Source: CAJWKT01 sp964465375 (lineage in GTDB: Bacteria; Pseudomonadota; Gammaproteobacteria; Steroidobacterales; Rariloculaceae). Taken from it: 40,246 nucleotides of DNA. Below the pieces are notes generated by a model. That model did not search any database. It saw only the letters and a list, made by a program, of their open reading frames with translations, and was not told the origin of the DNA. Made by a program: the position numbers and the translations under genes. Of this stretch, positions 7,451-14,105 are shown piece after piece. The stretch lies in NCBI GenBank assembly GCA_964465375.1, contig CAYXIJ010000021.1, positions 1-40,246 on the forward strand. The letters run 5' to 3'. Each line of letters begins with the position of its first letter. The first letter of the stretch is position 1.

Positions 7451-8410
7451 ATGGCTTCTCAGTCAAAATTGCCCCCGATCCGACTTTGGATAACCCGCTA
7501 CTGGCGCAATTGGCTTGTGTACCTATGGATGCGCTCTACGGCCAAGCTACCCTATAACACTCAGCTTGCTCTTGGAAGGCGGATAGGGAGACTCATGTAC
7601 ACCATCCTCCCAAATAGGCGTCATGTAGCAAGACGAAATCTTGAGCTTTGTTTCCCCGGACTATCGAGACCCGAACACGAATCATTATTAAAACGACATT
7701 TCGAATCAGTAGGTGCAGCTACTGCCGAGATGAGTATGGGCTGGTTTGGCTCTGAGCAGATAATTCACCAACTCGTCCATGTTGAAGGAAGCTCAAACTT
7801 AACCACTGCCCTGCAGAAAGGGAATGGCGTTATATTGTTTTCTGGTCATTTCACAACCTTCGAATTCTTTTTTCCGGTGCTAAAGAAATTCTGTCCTTGG
7901 CTCTGCGCCATGTATAAAACTCAGCGCAGCCCACTGATGGACAGAATCATGCATAAAGGACGTAGCCGGAATATTGACGAACTTCTTCCCAAAACACGGG
8001 TAAGAGCCATGCTGAAAAGTCTTTCCAAAAATGCTGTTGTTTGGTATGCCTCAGATCAGAGCTACCACCAAAAACAGAGCGAACTTGTACCATTCTTTAA
8101 TCAACCTGCCATGACTAATACGGCAATCAGCCGAATCGCTAAAGCAAGTGGGGCTACTGTTCTTCCATATTTTTGCCGTCGACTGGAAGATGACTCTAGC
8201 TATGTTATGAATATTGGGGGGCCCTTAGAAAATTTCCCCACTGATGACGCAATAGAAGATACACGCCGACTGACAGCTCTGCTTGAGGAATACATCCAAC
8301 TGTGCCCAGAACAGTATTTTTGGATCCATAGACGTTTTAAGGGGCGCCCAGAGCCCCATCCAAATCCCTATCAAATCAAAAATGACTACGAAACCCATGC
8401 AAAAAAATGA
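7451..8410 (+). CDS. LpxL/LpxM-family lipid A acyltransferase (first of a tandem pair)
   Basis: Inner-membrane acyltransferase of the lipid A late-acylation family (LpxL/LpxM/LpxP), which transfers a secondary acyl chain from acyl-ACP to the Kdo-lipid A precursor. The catalytic H-x4-E motif is GHFTTFE (H133, E138). A hydrophobic N-terminal anchor lies near residues 20-30 (RNWLVYLWMR), followed by RRNLELCFPGLS near 61, YKTQRSPLMDRIM near 155, the conserved DQSYHQKQSELVPFF segment near 203 and a C-terminal YFWIHRRFKGRP, all diagnostic. Length 319 is usual. It is followed at once by a paralogue whose start lies inside this gene. Which acyl position it serves cannot be told from sequence alone. 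Confidence 0.92.
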   Translation: MASQSKLPPIRLWITRYWRNWLVYLWMRSTAKLPYNTQLALGRRIGRLMYTILPNRRHVARRNLELCFPGLSRPEHESLLKRHFESVGAATAEMSMGWFGSEQIIHQLVHVEGSSNLTTALQKGNGVILFSGHFTTFEFFFPVLKKFCPWLCAMYKTQRSPLMDRIMHKGRSRNIDELLPKTRVRAMLKSLSKNAVVWYASDQSYHQKQSELVPFFNQPAMTNTAISRIAKASGATVLPYFCRRLEDDSSYVMNIGGPLENFPTDDAIEDTRRLTALLEEYIQLCPEQYFWIHRRFKGRPEPHPNPYQIKNDYETHAKK

Positions 8411-9317
8411 GTCATTCCTAAAATTCTGGAGCCCAAGTTATTGGCCAGTGTGGCTGATATATCTAAGTATAAAAAGTCTTATGCCTCTTCCTTTGCTATG
8501 GCAGATTAAAATCGGAAAATACCTAGGTCGCTTATTTAAGTATGTATCGGGAAAATCGTCCAGAACCGCAAAAAAAAACCTTGAAATTTGTTTTCCAGAG
8601 CTCTCTGACATTGCACGAAAAAAATTACTTCAGCACCACTTTGAGGCTCTAGGCGCTTCTCTTTTTGAGATGGGCATAGGCTGGTTCGCCTCAATAAAAA
8701 GGTTACGGAAATTAATTCATGTCGAAGGACGTCAACACCTAGAAGAGGCTCTAAAAAAGGGAAACGGTGTGATTTTGTTTACCGCGCACTTCACTACTCT
8801 TGAGGTAGGTGTCTCCGTATTACAGGACCTCTGTAAAGACTGCAGCTGTGTTTACCGTCCACAACGTAATGCGATGATAGATTCTATGATACGAAGGGGG
8901 AGGAGCCGTTTTGCAAGAGAACAAATACCAAGAAATGACGTGCGAGCGATGTTACGAAGCCTCAAGAGAAATGGCGCAGTAGTTTATCTTCCAGATCAAA
9001 CCTACCTGGGCAAACAGAGCGAAATGCTACCCTTTTTTGGTCAGCCTGCGCTTACAAATATCGCAACCAGCAAGTTGGCTAGATTGAGCGGGGCTACGGT
9101 TCTACCCTACTTTTTTAGGCGCCTCCCTAATGACTCAGGGTATGTAGTGAACATTGGCGCACCTCTGCCTAATTTTCCTACTGAAGATGCCCCAAAAGAC
9201 ACTCAGCGCCTAGTAGCGCTGCTTGAAAAACATATCCGTGCAACGCCTGAACAATATCTATGGACTTATAGAAAATTTAAACGTCGCCCGCGGGAGTATC
9301 CGGATCTCTACGAGTAG
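8382..9317 (+). CDS. LpxL/LpxM-family lipid A acyltransferase (second of a tandem pair)
   Basis: Second acyltransferase of the same family, clearly a paralogue of its upstream neighbour: HVEGRQHLEEALKKGNGVIL against HVEGSSNLTTALQKGNGVIL, and the catalytic motif AHFTTLE in place of GHFTTFE. It keeps RTAKKNLEICFPELS, YRPQRNAMIDSMI, PDQTYLGKQSEMLPFFGQPA and a YLWTYRKFKRRP end. Start is not certain: ATG at 8382 or 8397 are both in frame, overlapping the upstream gene by 29 or 14 bases with no clear ribosome site, so it is probably translated by coupling. A longer frame from 8283 is unlikely because the added part is a shadow of the neighbour. The gene ends 2 bases from convergent kdkA. The pair may encode the two secondary acylation steps (LpxL then LpxM roles). 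Confidence 0.9.
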   Translation: MTTKPMQKNESFLKFWSPSYWPVWLIYLSIKSLMPLPLLWQIKIGKYLGRLFKYVSGKSSRTAKKNLEICFPELSDIARKKLLQHHFEALGASLFEMGIGWFASIKRLRKLIHVEGRQHLEEALKKGNGVILFTAHFTTLEVGVSVLQDLCKDCSCVYRPQRNAMIDSMIRRGRSRFAREQIPRNDVRAMLRSLKRNGAVVYLPDQTYLGKQSEMLPFFGQPALTNIATSKLARLSGATVLPYFFRRLPNDSGYVVNIGAPLPNFPTEDAPKDTQRLVALLEKHIRATPEQYLWTYRKFKRRPREYPDLYE

Positions 9318-9319
9318 AA

Positions 9320-10030
9320 TCACTCGCCATAACCAAATTTCAGTCTCTGCCAGTCCGATTCCCTCAGATCGGTACCAGTCTCCGCAGCTACTTTCCGCAG
9401 AGAACGCTTGAGCCTATCGAGATTCTCTTGACACCATGACCCAGGCTTCCTGAAGGCTCCCCTGTCAAAGTCAACCAGATAAACTCCATGATTCAAATCC
9501 AGAAGAATATTATGTGCGGTCAAATCGGCATGGTAAACACCCTTTTCATGAAAAATATGAAGGGTCCTACCAATTTTTTCCAAAGCGGGACCGAGACTTA
9601 GAGTGTCATTGATTAGCGATGCAAGGGAACGGGTATCCCTGAGGTATGTCGTTATGATGTCAGCCTTATATACGGGACCCCGACGAAAAACACCAGCTGC
9701 AACAGGCCGGGGAACTGGCAGACCCTGTTCTAAAAGCGATGCTAAAAATCTCCATTCTCGAAACGCTCGTGTCCGTTCGGCTCCGAGCCACACATAGTGA
9801 TCATCGATGAAGCGCGCAACCAAACCACCGCGGCGATAGTGTCGCAATACCCAAGCGTTGGGTTGGCTGTCCAAGACAAATACAGACCCACGCCCTGAAA
9901 CTGTCGTCAATATGGCATCCCTATCTCGCCAAAAAGATTCCCGGAACCAGGCTTCCGGTACCCCATTTAACTGGCTCTCATCGTAAAGGACCATACTAGT
10001 TTTGCCGCGTGAGATCTTTGATTCAACCAT
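9320..10030 (-). CDS. kdkA: 3-deoxy-D-manno-octulosonic acid (Kdo) kinase
   Basis: Phosphorylates the inner-core Kdo residue of lipopolysaccharide. The protein-kinase-like fold shows the catalytic loop GVYHADLTAHNILLD (D169, N174) and the metal-binding VDFDRGAFR (D187) near the C-terminal third; the N-terminal lobe has WVLRHYRRGGLVARF and REWRFLASLLEQGLPVPRPV, typical of KdkA. Length 236 is normal. The ATG follows the waaF stop with no gap (TAG then ATG), so the two genes are surely co-transcribed and translationally coupled. A general RfaP-like LPS kinase is the nearest alternative. Confidence 0.92.
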   Translation of the reverse strand: MVESKISRGKTSMVLYDESQLNGVPEAWFRESFWRDRDAILTTVSGRGSVFVLDSQPNAWVLRHYRRGGLVARFIDDHYVWLGAERTRAFREWRFLASLLEQGLPVPRPVAAGVFRRGPVYKADIITTYLRDTRSLASLINDTLSLGPALEKIGRTLHIFHEKGVYHADLTAHNILLDLNHGVYLVDFDRGAFRKPGSWCQENLDRLKRSLRKVAAETGTDLRESDWQRLKFGYGE

Positions 10031-11110
10031 CTAACTGGCCTTATATCCTACATTTCCCAATGCGGTGATAACCGCACTGCAAACACTCCCCACTGATATG
10101 TCTCTAAGACACCGGAAATGTCCCAGTGGACAATGCCTTTGGAAACAGGGGCTACAACCCACGCCTAAAAAGAAAATGTCCTTAGCATCTGTAAGTGGCG
10201 GCGCAAAACTAGGTAATGTGGAACCATATATAGCTACAATGTGTGTATCCACAGCAGCTGCAACGTGCATAAGGCCAGAATCATTACCAACAGCAACTAC
10301 GGCAGCGCCGAGCAGGTCTATAGCATCGCCTAATGACGTCTTACCGCAAAAATTTCGCACCCTGCCATGATTTGCCAAGCGCGTTAGTTCAATTCCCAGC
10401 GCACGCTCTTTGTTGGACCCCAACACCCATACATTTACGCCAGCTGCGGCAAGTCTGGAAGCAAGGTCTGCGTAATACTTTAACGGCCACTGCTTAGCTG
10501 GACCAAATGCAGCGCCTGGCATAAGTGCTACAGCGATTTCCCCATTTAGACCAAACTTTTTTTTCAGCCTTTCTAGATTCTCGTTACTCACCTTCAGTCT
10601 GGGCCTAGGTATTGGCTCGTGTCCCTTGTCGTCAATACCGACCCCCAAAGCGAAAAAGCGCTTCACCGTCTGATCTAAAACACCTTTATCGAAAGGGCGA
10701 ATATCGTTCAAAAGCCCAAAACGACACTCGCCAAGAAAGCCGGTTCGAATCGGTACCCTAGCGAAAAAAGGTACCAGCGCAGACTTCAGTGAACGTGGCA
10801 AAATTATTGCCTGTGTGTAGGACTCCGGCCTAAGCCTTCGCCCCAACTGCAACCGAGTAGTAAATGCCAATTTTCCATGTTCGGCAGGAAGTTCTATTGC
10901 ATGCGAGACTTCAGGCATGCGCGCGAGTACAGGCTTTGACCAAGGAGGAGCCACCACATGTATTTCAGGGGGAGGGAAAAAGTTTGAATACACAGACTGA
11001 AACAGTGCATGCGCCATAACCATATCACCCACCCAGGACGGCCCGACAATCAGAACTTTGTCACTGGAATTCACTGGCTCTGGCCCACTCGATCTGGCTT
11101 CTTTATCCAC
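10031..11110 (-). CDS. waaF: ADP-heptose:LPS heptosyltransferase II
   Basis: Glycosyltransferase family 9 enzyme that adds the second heptose to the LPS inner core. The start of the fold shows VLIVGPSWVGDMVMAHALFQ near residue 20; the C-terminal nucleotide-sugar half shows ALMPGAAFGPAKQWPLKYYA near 195, VAVGNDSGLMHVAAAVDTH near 272, YGSTLPSFAPPL, and the Cys-rich end CSPCFQRHCPLGHFRCL common in WaaF. Length 359 is typical. It is encoded directly upstream of kdkA and 3 bases after the small zinc protein gene, so all three form one minus-strand operon for LPS core assembly. Confidence 0.95.
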   Translation of the reverse strand: MDKEARSSGPEPVNSSDKVLIVGPSWVGDMVMAHALFQSVYSNFFPPPEIHVVAPPWSKPVLARMPEVSHAIELPAEHGKLAFTTRLQLGRRLRPESYTQAIILPRSLKSALVPFFARVPIRTGFLGECRFGLLNDIRPFDKGVLDQTVKRFFALGVGIDDKGHEPIPRPRLKVSNENLERLKKKFGLNGEIAVALMPGAAFGPAKQWPLKYYADLASRLAAAGVNVWVLGSNKERALGIELTRLANHGRVRNFCGKTSLGDAIDLLGAAVVAVGNDSGLMHVAAAVDTHIVAIYGSTLPSFAPPLTDAKDIFFLGVGCSPCFQRHCPLGHFRCLRDISVGSVCSAVITALGNVGYKAS

Positions 11111-11113
11111 CCC

Positions 11114-11335
11114 TTAACGCTTATCTTTGCTCGTCAGTTCATAGCTCGTGCCACAATAGGGGCATTTCGCTTCTCCGGTACTCTCGATAGGCAAGTAGAC
11201 CTTCGGATGTGAATTCCACAAATACATACTGGGCAATGGGCAGTGAAGAGGTAACTGTTGAGGGGTAACATGATAGAGGTGCTCCGCATTAGCCTCTATC
11301 AAGTCTTGATCCAATCCGCCTGAATGTTTACGCAT
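11114..11335 (-). CDS. Small CHCC-type zinc-finger protein
   Basis: A 73-residue protein with the zf-CHCC pattern: C32, H43, C58 and C61 (LHCPLP, NSHPKVYLPI, KCPYCGTSYEL). The domain is related to the zinc-binding part of the mitochondrial complex I subunit NDUFS6 and is found as a small stand-alone protein in many Proteobacteria, often near waaF and ilvE in pseudomonads as I recall. Function unknown. It is 3 bases upstream of waaF on the same strand and probably the first gene of that operon. The 167 bases between it and groL hold only the groL terminator. Confidence 0.85.
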   Translation of the reverse strand: MRKHSGGLDQDLIEANAEHLYHVTPQQLPLHCPLPSMYLWNSHPKVYLPIESTGEAKCPYCGTSYELTSKDKR

Positions 11336-11448
11336 TACCCATCTCCAAACTACGCAGCGCTATTATACCTATTCAGTCCGGTCCCTCTTGGTACTCGATT
11401 TTTCTGCTAATGATCTCAGTTCTGACCAGTTAATTTTTTAACAACAAA

Positions 11449-11473
11449 AAAGCCCCACTCTAGGTGGGGCTTT
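11449..11473 (-). terminator. Rho-independent terminator of groSL
   Basis: Perfect 10-bp stem (11449-11458 with 11464-11473, AAAGCCCCAC / GTGGGGCTTT) around the 5-base loop TCTAG. On the minus strand, the groL transcript, the stem runs straight into a T-rich tract (CTTTTTTGTTG). It lies about 30 bases past the groL stop. Confidence 0.9.
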
Positions 11474-11502
11474 GGATACTTGAAAAGTATGGCTTGCGTA
11501 GC

Positions 11503-13143
11503 TTACATCATACCACCCATGCCTCCACCCATATCCGGCATAGGAGGCGCAGGGGCCTCATCTTTGGGCTGCTCGGCAACCATTGCCTCTGTAGTCAATA
11601 ACAAACCCGCCACAGAAGCAGCATTCTGAACCGCTAGCCGCGTAACCTTTGTGGGATCAATAATTCCCAGCGCGACCATGTCTCCATACTCCCCCGTAGC
11701 AGCGTCAAAGCCGTAAGTACCCTTTCCTGCATTCACAGCATTCAGTACTACCGACGCATCTTCACCGGCATTGGCCACAATCTGACGCAGTGGTTCTTCT
11801 GCAGCCTTTCGCAAAATATTGACACCCACACTTTGGTCATCGTTATCGCCTTCAAGCTTACTAATGTCTCCAACCGCCCGCAGTAATGCGACGCCGCCGC
11901 CTGCCACAACACCTTCCTCAACCGCTGCGCGAGTAGCATGCAAGGCATCCTCGACCCGGGCTTTCTTTTCCTTCATCTCGATCTCAGTTGCAGCGCCTAC
12001 CTTGATCACAGCAACCCCACCAGCCAGCTTGGCTACCCGCTCTTGGAGTTTTTCTCGATCATAGTCAGAAGTCGACTCTTCTATCTCGTTATTGATTTGC
12101 TCGACCCGACCCTTAATATCATCAGCGCTTCCCGCTCCATCTATGACCGTAGTGTTTTCCTTTGTGATTTGGATCTTTTTTGCTTCGCCTAGATCTTCAA
12201 GGCTGGCCTTCTCAAGAGATAACCCAACCTCCTCAGAGATAACCTGACCACCGGTCAGAATTGCAATATCTTGCAGCATAGCCTTGCGGCGATCACCAAA
12301 CCCAGGCGCCTTAACACCCGCCACTTTGACTATGCCACGAATATTGTTGACTACCAGCGTAGCGAGCGCTTCGCCTTCAACATCTTCAGCAATAATCAAA
12401 AGAGGGCGGCTAGCCTTGGCCACACTTTCAAGAAGGGGCAAAAGATCCCGGATATTGGAAATTTTCTTATCATGAATAAGAACATAGGGATCTTCCAGCT
12501 GCACAGATTGGCTCTGAGCATCATTTATAAAGTAGGGGGACAGGTAACCGCGATCAAACTGCATACCCTCCACCACGTCGAGCTCATTTTCAAGGCCCGA
12601 TCCTTCTTCTACCGTTATGACGCCTTCCTTGCCAACCTTTCCCATGGCATCAGCAATAACAGTACCAATCTCTTCATCAGAGTTTGCAGATATCGTACCC
12701 ACCTGAGCAATGGATTTATCATCTTCACAAGGTTGAGACAGCTTTTGTAATGCTGCCACCAAACCTGCGGAACCCTTATCCACTCCTCGCTTCAGATCCA
12801 TGGGGTCAAATCCCGCTGCAACAGCCTTCAGGCCCTCCCGAAGAATTGCCTGTGCCAACACTGTGGCAGTAGTGGTGCCATCACCTGCGGCATCTGAGGT
12901 CTGAGAAGCGACCTCTTTCACCATCTGAACACCCATATTCTCAAATTTTTCTTCCAGTTCGATTTCCTTGGCCACGGAAACACCATCTTTGGTTACAGTC
13001 GGTGCGCCGAAGCTTTTTTCTAACACGACGTTGCGCCCTTTGGGCCCAAGCGTAACCTTGACGGCATCCGCCAATACATTCACGCCACGCATCATGCGTT
13101 GACGGGCCTCATCGGCAAAACGGACTTCTTTCGGAGTCGCCAT
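11503..13143 (-). CDS. groL: Chaperonin GroEL
   Basis: 60-kDa chaperonin subunit forming the double-ring folding chamber with GroES. Full length at 546 residues. Seen in order: the start ATPKEVRFADEARQRMMRGV, the nucleotide-binding DGTTTATVLAQAI near residue 87, VVEGMQFDRGYLSPYF near 189 in the apical domain, the Rossmann-like GVVAGGGVALLRA near 411, and the flexible Gly-Met tail DMGGGMGGMM. It follows groS by 54 bases on the same strand and is closed by a strong hairpin terminator. Only one groEL is present in this window. Confidence 0.99.
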   Translation of the reverse strand: MATPKEVRFADEARQRMMRGVNVLADAVKVTLGPKGRNVVLEKSFGAPTVTKDGVSVAKEIELEEKFENMGVQMVKEVASQTSDAAGDGTTTATVLAQAILREGLKAVAAGFDPMDLKRGVDKGSAGLVAALQKLSQPCEDDKSIAQVGTISANSDEEIGTVIADAMGKVGKEGVITVEEGSGLENELDVVEGMQFDRGYLSPYFINDAQSQSVQLEDPYVLIHDKKISNIRDLLPLLESVAKASRPLLIIAEDVEGEALATLVVNNIRGIVKVAGVKAPGFGDRRKAMLQDIAILTGGQVISEEVGLSLEKASLEDLGEAKKIQITKENTTVIDGAGSADDIKGRVEQINNEIEESTSDYDREKLQERVAKLAGGVAVIKVGAATEIEMKEKKARVEDALHATRAAVEEGVVAGGGVALLRAVGDISKLEGDNDDQSVGVNILRKAAEEPLRQIVANAGEDASVVLNAVNAGKGTYGFDAATGEYGDMVALGIIDPTKVTRLAVQNAASVAGLLLTTEAMVAEQPKDEAPAPPMPDMGGGMGGMM

Positions 13144-13197
13144 TGCAGTCTCCCTACTCTAAAAATTAATTACTAAAAAAATAAAAACCGTGTGAGG

Positions 13198-13488
13198 TTA
13201 GCCCTCTATGACGGCCATGATGTCATCCTCACGCATGACAACGAGTTCTTCGCCTTCTATTTTCACTTCCGTGCCGGAATACTTACCAAACAACACCTTG
13301 TCTCCCACTTTGAGGTCCAAGGCCCGTGTTTCGCCGTCATCCAGTACCTTTCCATTGCCCACGGCGATGACCTCGCCTTTGATGGGTTTCTCCGCTGCGG
13401 TATCCGGAATAATGATCCCGCCGGGAGACTCCCGCTCTTCTTCAGTGCGCCTGATTACGACGCGATCGTGTAAGGGACGAAGTTTCAT
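13198..13488 (-). CDS. groS: Co-chaperonin GroES
   Basis: 10-kDa lid of the GroEL chamber, 96 residues. The start is placed at MKLRPLHDRVVIRR because this is the universal GroES N-terminus and GGGAGA stands 7-12 bases upstream on the minus strand; a longer frame from 13575 would run through the 5' leader and the operator and is rejected. Other marks are the mobile loop EERESPGGIIIPD, KPIKGEVIAVGNGKV, VLFGKYSGTEVKI and the end LVMREDDIMAVIEG. It is first in the groSL operon and sits under a sigma-32-type promoter overlapped by a CIRCE operator. Confidence 0.99.
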   Translation of the reverse strand: MKLRPLHDRVVIRRTEEERESPGGIIIPDTAAEKPIKGEVIAVGNGKVLDDGETRALDLKVGDKVLFGKYSGTEVKIEGEELVVMREDDIMAVIEG

Positions 13489-13564
13489 GGATCGATCTCC
13501 CTGTCCAAATATTTGATTTTTTTGAAAAAAAACTCTGTTAAAATTATTTTCGGCTGAATTTTTA

Positions 13565-13591
13565 TTAGCACTCACTACAGCCGAGTGCTAA
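13565..13591 (-). promoter_or_regulatory. CIRCE operator (HrcA-binding inverted repeat) of groSL
   Basis: TTAGCACTC (13565-13573), nine bases, then GAGTGCTAA (13583-13591): a perfect match to the CIRCE consensus TTAGCACTC-N9-GAGTGCTAA. It lies immediately downstream of the proposed -10 box, over the expected start point, where bound HrcA would block transcription. The repeat is symmetric; strand given is that of groS. Confidence 0.95.
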
Positions 13592-13619
13592 TGATAGGGG
13601 CAGAATTGAAAATTTCAAG
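13591..13619 (-). promoter_or_regulatory. Sigma-32-type heat-shock promoter of groSL
   Basis: On the minus strand: CTTGAAA (plus 13613-13619) as -35, a 12-base spacer, then CCCCTATCAT (plus 13591-13600) as -10. Both boxes and the spacing resemble the E. coli groE heat-shock promoter. The -10 touches the CIRCE repeat at base 13591. Confidence 0.8.
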
Positions 13620-13776
13620 GGCTTAGCAATAAAACCACGTCATAAGTTTTCTTAGACAGTGATTTACAAGCGCTAAAAAAATTATGATCATTCGACTTGG
13701 GAAAATTCTAGATTTTTGTAAATTAGCAAGTACCGCGTGGATGCCGTGCTTGGAAAAGATAAGGGGGGTGCTGTAA

Positions 13777-14103
13777 TTGAACCCAAAAGCCATCCTTGTG
13801 TTGACCGCTTGCAATAATGCGAAAGAGGCCGATGCAATTGCGGCTAACCTCTTGGAAAGACGGCTTGCAGCCTGCGTGAATCGTCTGGAAAGGGTAGTAT
13901 CGACGTATCGGTGGAAAGGAGAGGTACGGCGGGATCAGGAAACACTGTTGCTCATCAAGACAACCGAAGATCGCTTCAAGGCAATGGAACAGGCGATCCA
14001 CAGGCAACACAGCTATGAGCTCCCAGAGATTTTGTCCGTACGTATTCAGGATGGATCACAAAGTTTTCTCGATTGGCTTATAGGGGAAGTTCAGGACGCA
14101 TAA
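13777..14103 (+). CDS. cutA: Divalent-cation tolerance protein CutA
   Basis: Small trimeric protein of the CutA1 family (108 residues), named for copper tolerance in E. coli but with an unresolved function. Family marks are AILVLTACNNAKEADAIAANLLERRLAACVNR at the N-terminus (given here only as a region, residues 5-36), TYRWKGEV near 43, ETLLLIKTTEDRF near 54 and HSYELPEILSV near 77. The start codon is TTG at 13777, supported by AAGGGGGG at 13761-13768. It is divergent from groS and runs directly into dsbD, as in many Gammaproteobacteria. Confidence 0.95.
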   Translation: MNPKAILVLTACNNAKEADAIAANLLERRLAACVNRLERVVSTYRWKGEVRRDQETLLLIKTTEDRFKAMEQAIHRQHSYELPEILSVRIQDGSQSFLDWLIGEVQDA

Positions 14104-14105
14104 AG

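Noticed and set aside
8283..8381. Longer start for the second acyltransferase
   Set aside because: The added residues are an out-of-frame reading of the upstream paralogue; the conserved family start lies after 8397.
12271..12750. 159-codon plus-strand frame inside groL
   Set aside because: Antisense shadow of groL; no ribosome site, no recognisable domain, and the opposite strand is a certain gene.
13489..13575. 29-residue N-terminal extension of groS
   Set aside because: It would run through the leader and into the CIRCE operator; MKLRPLHDRV with GGGAGA upstream is the true start.
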